The notes under the pieces were generated by a model. That model was not told the origin of the DNA and did no database searches. It saw only the letters and a program-made list of their open reading frames with translations. A DNA stretch of 64,000 nucleotides, taken from Streptomyces sp. NBC_00654 (GTDB taxonomy: Bacteria; Actinomycetota; Actinomycetes; Streptomycetales; Streptomycetaceae). The stretch covers positions 558,001 to 622,000 of the forward strand of contig NZ_JAPEOB010000001.1 in NCBI RefSeq assembly GCF_026341775.1, in the 5' to 3' direction. How positions within the stretch are numbered: position 1 is the first letter of the stretch; each line of letters begins with the position of its first letter. This document shows, one piece after another, positions 26,788 through 34,808 of the stretch. A program made the position numbers and the translations under genes.

Positions 26788-27853
26788 GATCACCCTGGAC
26801 AACCTGGAAGACATCGCCCGGGGCGCCGGGATCCTCGGTACGGGCGGGGGCGGCGACCCCTACATCGGCATGCTGCTCGCCCGCGAGGCCATCCGCAGGC
26901 ACGGACCCGTCCGCGTCGTCGACTTCGACGAGGTGGCACCCGACGCCACGGTCGTACCGATCTCGGGCATGGGGGCGCCGACCGTCCTTCTGGAGCGGGT
27001 GCCCAACGGCGGCGAGGAGCTGGCCGCCCTGCGCGCCCTGGAGAAGTACATCGGGCGCCCCGCCACGCACATCGCCCCGATCGAGATCGGCGGGGTCAAC
27101 TCCATGCTGCCGATCGCCTGCGCCGCCGAGGCGGGGCTGCCGATCGTGGACGGGGACGCGATGGGACGGGCGTTCCCGGAGGCCCAGATGGTGCTGCCCG
27201 GACTGATCGGGGTCCGCAACACCCCGATGGCGATCTCCGACGACAAGGGCAACAGCATCATCGTCGAAGCCGTCGACAACCACGCGGCCGAACGCATCGC
27301 CCGCGCGGTCTGCGTCGAGCTCGGCTGTCAGATCTCCAGCGCGGACACGGTCCTGCGGGGCGACCAGCTGGCGGCGGGCCTGGTCCCGGCGACCCTGACA
27401 CTGGCCGAGGACCTGGGCGCCGCCGTACGGGAGGCCCGCGCTGCACACACCGACCCGGTGGCCGCGGCCCGGAACCTGCTGTCCGGCACCCACCTGCTGA
27501 CCGGCAAGGTGATCGACGTCAGCCGGCGCACCGAGGGCGGCTTCGCCCGCGGCCGGGCCCGCGTCGAGGGCGTCGGCACGGACGCGGGCCGGACGCTGGA
27601 GCTGGACTTCCAGAACGAGCACCTGCTCGCCACCAGGGACGGCGAGACGGTGGCCACGACCCCGGACCTGATCTGCGTGCTGGACACCGATTCCGGTGAT
27701 CCGGTCACCACGGAGGGCCTGCGTTACGGGCTGCGCATCAGCGTGCTGGCCGCACCGTGCGACCCGCGCTGGACCAGCCCCGGGGGCCTGGAACTCGCGG
27801 GGCCGCGCTACTTCGGGTACGAGACCGACTACGTGCCCTTCCGCACGGCCTGA
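26780..27853 (+). CDS. DUF917 family protein (copy B)
   Basis: 357 residues, normal length. It begins MREITLDNLEDIARGAGILGTGGGGDP and contains EIGGVNSMLPIACAAEAGLPIVDGDAMGRAFPE, matching the corresponding region of copy A ([12 protein letters not shown]...[11 protein letters not shown]). It lacks the repeat insertion of copy A. Its start overlaps the HyuA-B stop by 8 nt, indicating coupled translation and probably a complex. Function of the family unknown. It converges with SURF1 through a structured intergenic region. Confidence 0.88.
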   Translation: MREITLDNLEDIARGAGILGTGGGGDPYIGMLLAREAIRRHGPVRVVDFDEVAPDATVVPISGMGAPTVLLERVPNGGEELAALRALEKYIGRPATHIAPIEIGGVNSMLPIACAAEAGLPIVDGDAMGRAFPEAQMVLPGLIGVRNTPMAISDDKGNSIIVEAVDNHAAERIARAVCVELGCQISSADTVLRGDQLAAGLVPATLTLAEDLGAAVREARAAHTDPVAAARNLLSGTHLLTGKVIDVSRRTEGGFARGRARVEGVGTDAGRTLELDFQNEHLLATRDGETVATTPDLICVLDTDSGDPVTTEGLRYGLRISVLAAPCDPRWTSPGGLELAGPRYFGYETDYVPFRTA

Positions 27854-27868
27854 GCACCACGGTCCGGA

Positions 27869-27937
27869 ACGCTGTGACCGTGAACTTCCGGGAGTTCCCC
27901 CGATCCAGCCCGGGGCCCGGGGCCACGGTCACAGCGT
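27869..27937. terminator. Nested inverted repeats, probable bidirectional terminator
   Basis: Perfect 14-bp arms ACGCTGTGACCGTG (27869-27882) and CACGGTCACAGCGT (27924-27937) enclose a smaller GAACT/AGTTC hairpin (27882-27897) and a CCCGGGG-rich palindrome. They lie between the convergent DUF917-B and SURF1 genes. The rest of the gap to 28101 is CCGGG-rich repeat DNA. Confidence 0.65.
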
Positions 27938-28101
27938 CCCGGTCACAGCAGCACCGGCGGTGGTCCGGGCCCCGGGCCCGGGGCTGGGACTCTGGGGCCG
28001 GGGCCCGGGGTCACGGCCGCAGCGCTCCCGGGCGCAGGGCTTCCGGCCGCAGCGGCACGGGCAGTGGTCCGGGCAGTGGTCCGGGCCCCCCGGGCCCGGG
28101 T

Positions 28102-28989
28102 TCAGGCGGAGGCCTTGTCCTCGTCGCGTGAGAGCGCGGGGGTCTCGGTCGCCGGGCTCCCGTGGGCCACGGTCTCGTCGGCCGGGTTCCCGTCGGCCGG
28201 GCTTTCGTTCGCCGGGGCTTCGGGGACGAGGCCGAGCTCCAGGTCGCGGGCGGCCTCGGCCTCACGCCGGAGGAGCCGGAACCACATGAAGAGCACGAAG
28301 CCCGCGAAGACGAACCACTCACCTGTGTAACCGAGGTTCTGGAAGGCCTTCAGGTCGAGCCCGCTGCCCTGCGGCGCGGCGGCGGGGACCGGCTTCATCG
28401 CGCCGCCCGTACCGCCGGCCTCCGCCTCGGGGAGCGTCACCCAGGCGTCGTACACGTCGTACGGGACGAGGTTCACCAGCGACGCGGCGCTGATGATGCC
28501 CAGCTGACCGTCGGGGAGCCCGCCCTCGGAGTTGACGCCGTCGCTGTTCATGTTCTCGGAGGCCTGGAGGTCACCGGTCACGGTGACCTCGCCCTTGGGC
28601 GCGGCCGGAACGGCGGTGCGTCCCGCGGTGCCGGGCAGCCAGCCGCGTACGACGGGCAGGGCCTTGCCGCTGTCGGTCCGCAGCATGTTCAGGACGTAGA
28701 AGCCGTTACGGTCGTCCAACTCGCGGCCGGGGACCAGGAACTGGTCGGCGTACGTACCGGATGCGACAGCTGGACGGCCGGACGTCACCTTGTCGACGGG
28801 CAGCAGCGAGTCGAGCGGCTTGGCGGTCCGTGTGCTGGGGTCGGGCTGCTTCTCGGCCTGCTCGTGCGTCTGCACGCGGTCCTCGAAACGGCCGAGCTGC
28901 CAGGTGCCCATGAACACACAGAACGGGATGGCCAGCACGACGAACAGGTTGATCCCCCACCATCGCGGGGTCAGCAGGAACCGGTACAC
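28102..28989 (-). CDS. SURF1 family cytochrome oxidase assembly protein
   Basis: 295 residues. The N-terminal LLTPRWWGINLFVVLAIPFCVFMGTWQLGRFEDR and the C-terminal GEWFVFAGFVLFMWFRLLRRE are the two flanking membrane helices of SURF1. The extracytoplasmic middle contains VVRGWLPG and VTVTGDLQ, as in the family. SURF1 helps insert haem a during assembly of the aa3 oxidase. The last ~45 residues are an Ala/Glu/Pro repeat tail. The start is GTG at 28989. Confidence 0.92.
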   Translation of the reverse strand: MYRFLLTPRWWGINLFVVLAIPFCVFMGTWQLGRFEDRVQTHEQAEKQPDPSTRTAKPLDSLLPVDKVTSGRPAVASGTYADQFLVPGRELDDRNGFYVLNMLRTDSGKALPVVRGWLPGTAGRTAVPAAPKGEVTVTGDLQASENMNSDGVNSEGGLPDGQLGIISAASLVNLVPYDVYDAWVTLPEAEAGGTGGAMKPVPAAAPQGSGLDLKAFQNLGYTGEWFVFAGFVLFMWFRLLRREAEAARDLELGLVPEAPANESPADGNPADETVAHGSPATETPALSRDEDKASA

Positions 28990-29120
28990 CCCTCCACGGT
29001 ACGGTCCCCGCCCCGGCCGCCCGGAGCGGGGTACACCATTTATCCGTCCCTTACGCGTCCCCGGGGGCGGCGACGGGCGGCCGCGACGTTGACGTCACAC
29101 GCCGACCGGACCGCCCGGAG

Positions 29121-29221
29121 CCCGCCGCGGGCCTCGGCCCCGGACCACCGCGAGTCCCGCCCCGGCCCCCGCTGTCCGCTTTGGCCCGGGTCGCCCCCGG
29201 CCCGCCGCGGGCCTCGGCCCC
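29121..29221. repeat. 21-bp direct repeat pair between SURF1 and the S9 peptidase
   Basis: The same 21 bp occurs at 29121-29141 and 29201-29221, 80 bp apart. Each copy contains the palindrome CCCGCCGCGGG. Probably part of a terminator or spacer region; no gene is present in 28990-29227. Confidence 0.65.
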
Positions 29222-29227
29222 CAGGCC

Positions 29228-31042
29228 TCAGGCCGTTGCCGCCGGGGGATCCGCCAGGTGTTTCAGCGCGAAGTCGAGCTCCAGCCGGACCTGCTTGATC
29301 CGCTCCTCCACGACGAGCGAGCCGTGCCCGGCGTCGTACCGGTACACCTCGTGCACCGCGCCACGCGCCTTGAGGCGGTCCACATAGTTCTCCACCTGAC
29401 GGATGGGGCAGCGCGGATCGTTGACGCCCGCCGAGATGTAGACGGGGGCGCGTACCGAGTCGACGTACGTCAGGGGGGACGAGGCCTCGAAGCGCTCCGG
29501 GACCTCCTCGGGCGTGCCGCCCAGCAGCGTGCGGTCCATCGCCTTCAGGGCCTCCATCTCGTCGTGGTAGGCCGTGACGTAGTCGGCGACGGGCACGGCG
29601 GCCAGTCCGAGGGCCCATGACTCGGGCTGTGTGCCGAGGCCGAGCAGCGTCAGATAGCCGCCCCACGAGCCACCGGCCAGGATCAGCCGCTGCGGGTCCG
29701 CGAGCCCGGACTTCACCGACCAGTCCCGTACGGCCGCGATGTCCTCCAGCTCGATCAGACCGACCCGGTGCTTGAGCGCGTCCGTCCAGGCGCGGCCGTA
29801 GCCGGTCGAACCGCGGTAGTTGACCCGTACGACCGCGAAGCCGTGGTCCACCCAGGCGGCCGGGCCGGAGGCGAAGGCATCGCTGTCGTGCCAGGTCGGG
29901 CCGCCGTGGATCTCGAAGACGGTGGGGAACGGGCCGTCACCGGTCGCGGGCCGCTGCACGAGGGCGTGGATACGGCCGCCGGGGCCGTCCACCCACGCGT
30001 CCTCGACCGGCACCGAGGCGGGGGCCTTGGCACCGGGCGGATCGAGGACCACGGAACCGGAGGTGGAACGGACGGCCGGCGGCTGCGCGGCCGACGACCA
30101 GAGATACTCCACGGTGCCGTCCGGGCGGGCGGTCGCGCCCGAGACCGTACCCGCGGGGGTCTCGACCCTGACCGGCCCGTCGGCGCCCGGCTCGTACCGC
30201 CACAGCTCGCTGCGCGCCTCGAAGCTGTGCTCGACCAGCAACGCGGAACCGTCCGGATACCACTCGGCGCCCACGTCGCCCGGCAACTCGATGGGGAGGG
30301 CGGTCTCGGTGCCCGCGACCGGGTCCCAGATCATCGGCTCCCAGCGGCCCCTGCGCTGATGGCCGACGAGCAGCCGGGAGTCACCGGCCACCGGTGCGAA
30401 GCCCAGCACCGCGAGGCCCAGCTCCTTGGTGCCGCCCTCGGTGTCGTCCAGCTCGGCGACCACGGAACCGTCCGGGCGCACGACGCGCAGCGCGGAGTGC
30501 ATCGCGTCACCGTGCTCCGTGTGCTCCAGGGCGATCAGCGTGCCGTCGTGGGAGAGGTCCCCGACCCCGGCGGACTCCCGGTGCCGGTAGATCTCGGTGG
30601 GCTCCTCCCGCGGGCGTACGAGATGGACGGTCGTGCCGTCCTCGTCGGTGGAGCGGCCGATCACGGCGGTCCCGTCCCGCCCGATGGCGAGGCCGGCCGG
30701 ATAGGAGGGCTCCAGACCGGGAGCCGCCGGTTCGTCCTCGTCGCCGGTGAAGGGCTGCCGCATCCACACACCGAACTCGTCGCCGTCGGTGTCGTTGAAC
30801 CACCAGATGGCCTCGCCGTCGGGGGTCAGCACCCCGTCGGTCGTCCCGTTCGGCCGGTCGGTCGCCCGCCGCTGCTCCCCACTCGTCCGGTCCCAGGCGT
30901 ACAGCTCGTACGTGCCGGTGGCGTTGGAGACGAACAGTGAGCGCTCAGGGGCGTCCTCGGCCCAGTCGGGAAGGGAAACCCGGGGCGCGCGGAACCGCTG
31001 CTCCCACTCCGGTGCGGACGAGGCGTTCTGTGTATCGCTCAT
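29228..31042 (-). CDS. S9 family serine peptidase (prolyl oligopeptidase / acylaminoacyl-peptidase type)
   Basis: 604 residues. The N-terminal ~350 residues form a beta-propeller-like region with repeated Asp-Gly strands. The C-terminal alpha/beta-hydrolase starts near TVFEIHGGPTWH and carries the nucleophile GGSWGGY, the Asp in GVNDPRCP and the His in DAGHGSL. These enzymes cleave small peptides and no signal peptide is visible, so it is probably cytoplasmic. The ATG at 31042 (MSDTQNASS) is chosen; the frame stays open upstream through the divergent promoter region. Confidence 0.93.
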   Translation of the reverse strand: MSDTQNASSAPEWEQRFRAPRVSLPDWAEDAPERSLFVSNATGTYELYAWDRTSGEQRRATDRPNGTTDGVLTPDGEAIWWFNDTDGDEFGVWMRQPFTGDEDEPAAPGLEPSYPAGLAIGRDGTAVIGRSTDEDGTTVHLVRPREEPTEIYRHRESAGVGDLSHDGTLIALEHTEHGDAMHSALRVVRPDGSVVAELDDTEGGTKELGLAVLGFAPVAGDSRLLVGHQRRGRWEPMIWDPVAGTETALPIELPGDVGAEWYPDGSALLVEHSFEARSELWRYEPGADGPVRVETPAGTVSGATARPDGTVEYLWSSAAQPPAVRSTSGSVVLDPPGAKAPASVPVEDAWVDGPGGRIHALVQRPATGDGPFPTVFEIHGGPTWHDSDAFASGPAAWVDHGFAVVRVNYRGSTGYGRAWTDALKHRVGLIELEDIAAVRDWSVKSGLADPQRLILAGGSWGGYLTLLGLGTQPESWALGLAAVPVADYVTAYHDEMEALKAMDRTLLGGTPEEVPERFEASSPLTYVDSVRAPVYISAGVNDPRCPIRQVENYVDRLKARGAVHEVYRYDAGHGSLVVEERIKQVRLELDFALKHLADPPAATA

Positions 31043-31076
31043 GCCACCATCCAACCCGATCGGACGCACGAGCGGG

Positions 31077-31123
31077 CAGCCTGTGGATAACCACTCGCAC
31101 CACCCCCAGCCTGTGGGTAACTT
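31077..31123. promoter_or_regulatory. Direct repeat with DnaA-box-like cores and a leaderless -10
   Basis: CAGCCTGTGGATAAC (31077-31091) and CAGCCTGTGGGTAAC (31107-31121) are spaced exactly 30 bp. TGTGGATAA is the complement of the classic DnaA box TTATCCACA; the second copy has one mismatch. TAACTT (31118-31123) overlaps the second copy and lies 7 nt before the methyltransferase ATG, as in leaderless genes. Confidence 0.45.
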
Positions 31124-31130
31124 TCCGCTC

Positions 31131-31967
31131 ATGTACTCACCGACCCCGGACGACTGGCATGACACCAACCGCGCGCGCTGGGACGAGCGCGTGGCGATCC
31201 ACGAGGCGAGCGACTACTACGGCCTGGACGCGTTCCGGGCGGGCAAGGACGCCCTTCGCGAGTTCGAGCTCGCCGAGGTCGGCGATGTCACCGGCAAGTC
31301 CCTGCTGCACCTCCAGTGCCACATCGGGCTCGACACCCTGTCCTGGGCCCGGCACGGCGCCGCGCATGTCGTCGGTCTCGACTTCTCCGAGCCCGCCGTG
31401 GAGGCCGCCCGTTCTCTCGCCCGGTCGCTGGGCCTCGCCCCGGACCGGGCGGCGTTCGTCGCCGCTGACGTGTACGACGCGAAGGAAGCCGTCCCCGACT
31501 CCTCGTACGACATCGTCTATACCGGCGTGGGCGCGCTGAACTGGCTGCCCGACATCGGGCGCTGGGCGGAGACCGCGGCCTCGCTCGTCGCCCCCGGCGG
31601 CTTCCTCTACGTCTCCGAATTCCATCCGCTGGCCGACACGCTGGACGACTCGACGGGGTCGACGGTCATGTACGACTACTTCAGCCGCGAGGCGTGGGTG
31701 GACGAGACGCCCGGAACGTACGCGGACCTCGATGCCCCGACCGTCCACAACCGCAGCGTCGAGTGGCAGCATCCGGTGGGCACGGTGGTCTCGGCGCTGG
31801 CGGCGGCCGGGCTGCGGATCGAGTTCCTGCACGAGCACGACGTCTCGCTGGTCGCCCGCTTCGGCTCGCTGGAGCGCCACCCGGACGGTCACTACCGCTT
31901 CCCCGCGGACTGGCCACGGATTCCGCTGATGTATTCGATCAAGGCATCGCGCCAGGTCAGCGGCTGA
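31131..31967 (+). CDS. Class I SAM-dependent methyltransferase
   Basis: 278 residues. Motif I reads LLHLQCHIGLDTLSWAR (a Cys-His variant of the glycine loop), followed by VVGLDFSEPAVEAAR, the acidic VAADVYD and the motif-IV region DIVYTGVGALNWLPD. LVAPGGFLYVSEFHPL completes the Rossmann core. The substrate is unknown. The ATG at 31131 has no ribosome-binding site but a -10-like TAACTT seven bases upstream, so a leaderless message is likely. It is divergent from the S9 peptidase. Confidence 0.88.
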   Translation: MYSPTPDDWHDTNRARWDERVAIHEASDYYGLDAFRAGKDALREFELAEVGDVTGKSLLHLQCHIGLDTLSWARHGAAHVVGLDFSEPAVEAARSLARSLGLAPDRAAFVAADVYDAKEAVPDSSYDIVYTGVGALNWLPDIGRWAETAASLVAPGGFLYVSEFHPLADTLDDSTGSTVMYDYFSREAWVDETPGTYADLDAPTVHNRSVEWQHPVGTVVSALAAAGLRIEFLHEHDVSLVARFGSLERHPDGHYRFPADWPRIPLMYSIKASRQVSG

Positions 31968-32017
31968 ACGATGGCAGTTCTCGGCCGATTGTCAGTGGTG
32001 GGGGCCACACTCGGTCC

Positions 32018-32473
32018 ATGACGGACACGACTGACATGACAGGCAGGGCGGGCGGGGCAGCCGGGATGGTGGGGACGGGCCGTGGTGCCACCGGCGCCGA
32101 ACTGCGTGCGGTGGTGCGGACGTACTGGACCGCGGCGGACGCCCGCGACTGGGACGCCTTGGCGGCGACCCTTGCCGACGAGGTGGTGTACGACCTGCCG
32201 CAGAGCCGTGAGCGCATCCGGGGCAAGGAACGGTACGTCCGGTTCAACCAGGAGTGTCCGGGGGGCCGGCGCATCCGGATCGAGCGGATCGTGGCCGACG
32301 GCGAGGGCCGGCAGGCCGCCGCGCGGACGCATGTCACCGCGGACGGCGAGGAACTGCGGGCGATTCACTTCTTCACGTTCGACGCGCAGGGGCGGATCAC
32401 GGAGATGACGGACTTCTGGCCCGAGTCGTACGAGCCCCCGGCGGGCCGGGAGCATCTGATCGAGCGCTACTGA
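32018..32473 (+). CDS. SnoaL-like / nuclear transport factor 2 family protein
   Basis: 151 residues. After a Gly-rich start, LRAVVRTYWTAADARDWDALAATLADEVVYDLPQS is the entry helix and first strand of the cone-shaped NTF2/SnoaL fold, ending with IHFFTFDAQGRITEMTDFWPE. Such proteins are cyclases, isomerases or ligand binders, and none can be chosen here. It follows the methyltransferase by 50 bp in the same direction. Confidence 0.85.
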   Translation: MTDTTDMTGRAGGAAGMVGTGRGATGAELRAVVRTYWTAADARDWDALAATLADEVVYDLPQSRERIRGKERYVRFNQECPGGRRIRIERIVADGEGRQAAARTHVTADGEELRAIHFFTFDAQGRITEMTDFWPESYEPPAGREHLIERY

Positions 32474-32662
32474 GCACAGCACATAGCGCGGAGCACAGCA
32501 CATAGCGCAGAGCAGGGCACAGAACGCAGCGCACGGAGGGCTGACCGACAGGCACCTGAGCCATGGGCACTGAGCACCGGCCTCCGAGCCGGAGCGGGCC
32601 CTGGAACAGCAGCCGGAGCACGGCCCCGGAGCACGGCCCCGGAGCACGGCCCCGGAGCACGG
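32472..32662. repeat. Two tandem repeat arrays flanking the SnoaL/HxlR junction
   Basis: Two copies of a 19-bp unit GAGCACAGCACATAGCGCG (32472-32509) plus a decayed third, then three and a half copies of the 13-bp unit GGAGCACGGCCCC (32615-32662). They fill the convergent gap before the HxlR gene. The shared GAGCAC core suggests a common origin by slippage. Confidence 0.85.
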
Positions 32663-32665
32663 GGC

Positions 32666-33196
32666 CTACTCGGCGGGGACCGGTCCGGCGCGGTCCCAGC
32701 CGGGGGCGCGGACGTCCACGGTGAGGGCGGTCGTCGCGACCTCCTCGCCGCAGGTACGGCAGATCCAGACGGCATCGAGATCGTGCGGGTGGGTGTGCGG
32801 GCTCGCCGCCCCCCGCTCGCCCGCGGGCTCGTGCACCACTACGACCGGCGGCTCCTCGTTCACCCACCGGTCCCCCCAGTCCAGCAGCGCCCGGATCACC
32901 GGCGCGAGGTCCCGGCCCGATGCGGTCAGGTGGTACTCGTAGCGCGGCGGCCGCTCGTTGTACGGCCGGCGCTCGACCACTCCGGCCTGCTCCAGTGCGC
33001 GAAGGCGGGCGGCGATCCGGTCCCGGGGCGCACCGGTGTTCCGGGCGATCGCCTCGAACCGGTGGTTGCCGAAGAAGATCTCGCGCACCGCGAGCAGCGC
33101 CCATTTCTCGCCCACCACATGGAGTGCGGCGGCAGCGGAACAGGGCCGTCCGGGCAGCGTGACGGCGAGGGGTTCTGGGTTCGTCGAAGCGTTCAT
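32666..33196 (-). CDS. HxlR family transcriptional regulator
   Basis: 176 residues. The winged helix begins RPCSAAAALHVVGEKWALLAVREIFFG, with the N-terminal Cys common in HxlR redox/electrophile sensors, and continues RFEAIARNTGAPRDRIAARLRALEQAGVV. A C-terminal extension (~150-176) adds WICRTCGEEV, a CxxC pair that could bind zinc. It is divergent from the MFS exporter with only 46 bp between the starts, so it most likely represses that gene and itself. Confidence 0.9.
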   Translation of the reverse strand: MNASTNPEPLAVTLPGRPCSAAAALHVVGEKWALLAVREIFFGNHRFEAIARNTGAPRDRIAARLRALEQAGVVERRPYNERPPRYEYHLTASGRDLAPVIRALLDWGDRWVNEEPPVVVVHEPAGERGAASPHTHPHDLDAVWICRTCGEEVATTALTVDVRAPGWDRAGPVPAE

Positions 33197-33206
33197 CCCT
33201 ACTAGG

Positions 33207-33242
33207 TTGCCATCTCAAACTCACTGGCGCTAGCTTGCCGTC
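33207..33242 (+). promoter_or_regulatory. Leaderless promoter of the MFS gene
   Basis: TTGCCA (33207-33212), an 18-bp spacer and TAGCTT (33231-33236) precede the ATG at 33243 by six bases, so transcription would begin at or next to the start codon. The spacer and flanks are the only space for the HxlR operator. Confidence 0.65.
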
Positions 33243-34685
33243 ATGACAGTTGGAAAATCAAACTCACTCGTGCCGCCCGAACTCGCCCCGCCTGCCGTCC
33301 CCTCCCCGGATCCGGTGCGGTCGCGCGCCGCCGTGTGGATCATCGCGGCGGGTGTCTTCGTCGTGAACCTCGATCTGTTCATCGTCAACGTCGCCGTGCC
33401 CGCGCTCGGCGACTCCTTCGGCGGCAGCTCGCTCGCCTCGCTGTCCTGGGTGCTCAACGCGTACGCGATCGTCTTCGCCGCGCTGCTGGTCGTCGCCGGA
33501 CGGCTCGCCGACCGCTACGGCCACCGGCGGGGCTTCCTGCTGGGCCTGGCGGTCTTCACCGTCGCCTCCGCGCTCTGCGCCCTCGCCCCCGATGTCGGCT
33601 GGCTGGTCGCCGCCCGGGTCCTCCAGGCGGCGGGGGCCGCCGCCCTGATGCCGACCTCGCTCGCGCTGCTCCTCGTCAACACGCCGCCGCAACGCCGCCC
33701 GCAGGCCATCCGGAGCTGGGCCGCGATCGGCGGGGTGGCGGCCGGGCTCGGCCCGGTCGTCGGGGGCGTGCTGGTGGAGGCCGACTGGCGCTGGGTGTTC
33801 CTGGTCAACGTCCCGGTAGGGGTGGTCGGTGTGGTGGCCGGTGCCCGCCTGCTGCCCGACGCGCGCCCGGACCGCGAGGGCCGCCTGCCGGACCTGGCGG
33901 GTGCCGCGCTGCTCACGCTCGCGATCGGGTCCCTGGCGCTCGGGCTGGTCAAGGCGGAGGACTGGGGCTGGAGTTCGCCGGTGACCCTCGGCTCGCTCCT
34001 CGCGGCGGCCGTGCTCGCCGCGGGCTTCGTCCTGCGCTCGGCCCGGCATCCGGCACCGATCGTCGAACTGCCCATGCTGCGTACGCCGGCGTTCGCGGCG
34101 GCCACCCTGGCGTCCCTGCTCTTCACGGTGGCGTTCGCGGCGATGCTGCTCACCTCGGTGCTCTGGTGCCAGCAGGTGTGGGGGTACTCGGCGATCCGTA
34201 CCGGACTGGCCATCGCCCCGGGCCCGCTCGTCGTGCCGCTGCTGGCGGTCGCCTCCGGCCCGGTCGTCCGCCGCTTCGGCGCCGGCCGCACCGCCGCGCT
34301 CGGCTGCTTCCTGTTCGGCGTCGGCATGGCCTGGTGGGCCCTGCGGCTCGGTACGGAGCCGGGTTACGCGACCGGGTTCCTGCCCGGCATGCTCATCACC
34401 GGCATCGGGGTGGGCCTCGCGCTGACCACCCTGGTCGGCGCGGCGGCCGCCGCCCTGCCGCCCACCCGCTTCGCGACCGGATCGGCCGTCACGACCATGG
34501 CCCGCCAGACGGGTTCGGTGCTGGGGGTCGCGCTGATGGTCACGCTGCTCGGGGCGCCCGCCGCACCCGACGCGGCACTGGAGGTGTTCCGGGACGGCTG
34601 GTGGGCTGCCGCGGCCATCGCCGTACTGGCCGCCGGGGCGGCCCTGGCGCTGCCCCGCCCGACCGCGGCACCGGACGCCGCCTGA
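33243..34685 (+). CDS. MFS drug exporter, DHA2 (14-TM) family
   Basis: 480 residues with ~14 hydrophobic segments. FVVNLDLFIVNVAVPALGDSF opens the first helix, GRLADRYGHRRG is motif A, and ARVLQAAGAAALMPTSLALL with WAAIGGVAAGLGPVVGGVLVE is motif C of proton antiporters. It exports a toxic compound; the substrate is unknown. It is controlled, by position, by the divergent HxlR regulator. Stop codon is followed by a clear hairpin. Confidence 0.93.
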   Translation: MTVGKSNSLVPPELAPPAVPSPDPVRSRAAVWIIAAGVFVVNLDLFIVNVAVPALGDSFGGSSLASLSWVLNAYAIVFAALLVVAGRLADRYGHRRGFLLGLAVFTVASALCALAPDVGWLVAARVLQAAGAAALMPTSLALLLVNTPPQRRPQAIRSWAAIGGVAAGLGPVVGGVLVEADWRWVFLVNVPVGVVGVVAGARLLPDARPDREGRLPDLAGAALLTLAIGSLALGLVKAEDWGWSSPVTLGSLLAAAVLAAGFVLRSARHPAPIVELPMLRTPAFAAATLASLLFTVAFAAMLLTSVLWCQQVWGYSAIRTGLAIAPGPLVVPLLAVASGPVVRRFGAGRTAALGCFLFGVGMAWWALRLGTEPGYATGFLPGMLITGIGVGLALTTLVGAAAAALPPTRFATGSAVTTMARQTGSVLGVALMVTLLGAPAAPDAALEVFRDGWWAAAAIAVLAAGAALALPRPTAAPDAA

Positions 34686-34737
34686 GCCGACGCCGCCTGA
34701 GCGGACGCGGCGACGGAAGGGCGGCCGGAACGGCAGC

Positions 34738-34770
34738 GGCGGTCCACCGGGCCGAACCCGGTGGACCGCC
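34738..34770. terminator. Hairpin terminator between MFS and SGNH genes
   Basis: Perfect 14-bp stem GGCGGTCCACCGGG / CCCGGTGGACCGCC with loop CCGAA, between two convergent genes. Confidence 0.85.
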
Positions 34771-34808
34771 GTACCTGTGGGGGGTGGAGCTGTGCGTGCC
34801 GTACGTCC

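Noticed and set aside
23395..26814. 1,139-codon open frame on the minus strand opposite the permease and HyuA-B
   Set aside because: It is antisense to well-supported genes, and its Gly/Arg/His/Asp-rich composition is what GC-rich third positions produce in the opposite frame.
32472..32662. Tandem arrays considered as a CRISPR
   Set aside because: Units are directly adjacent without unique spacers and are too short.
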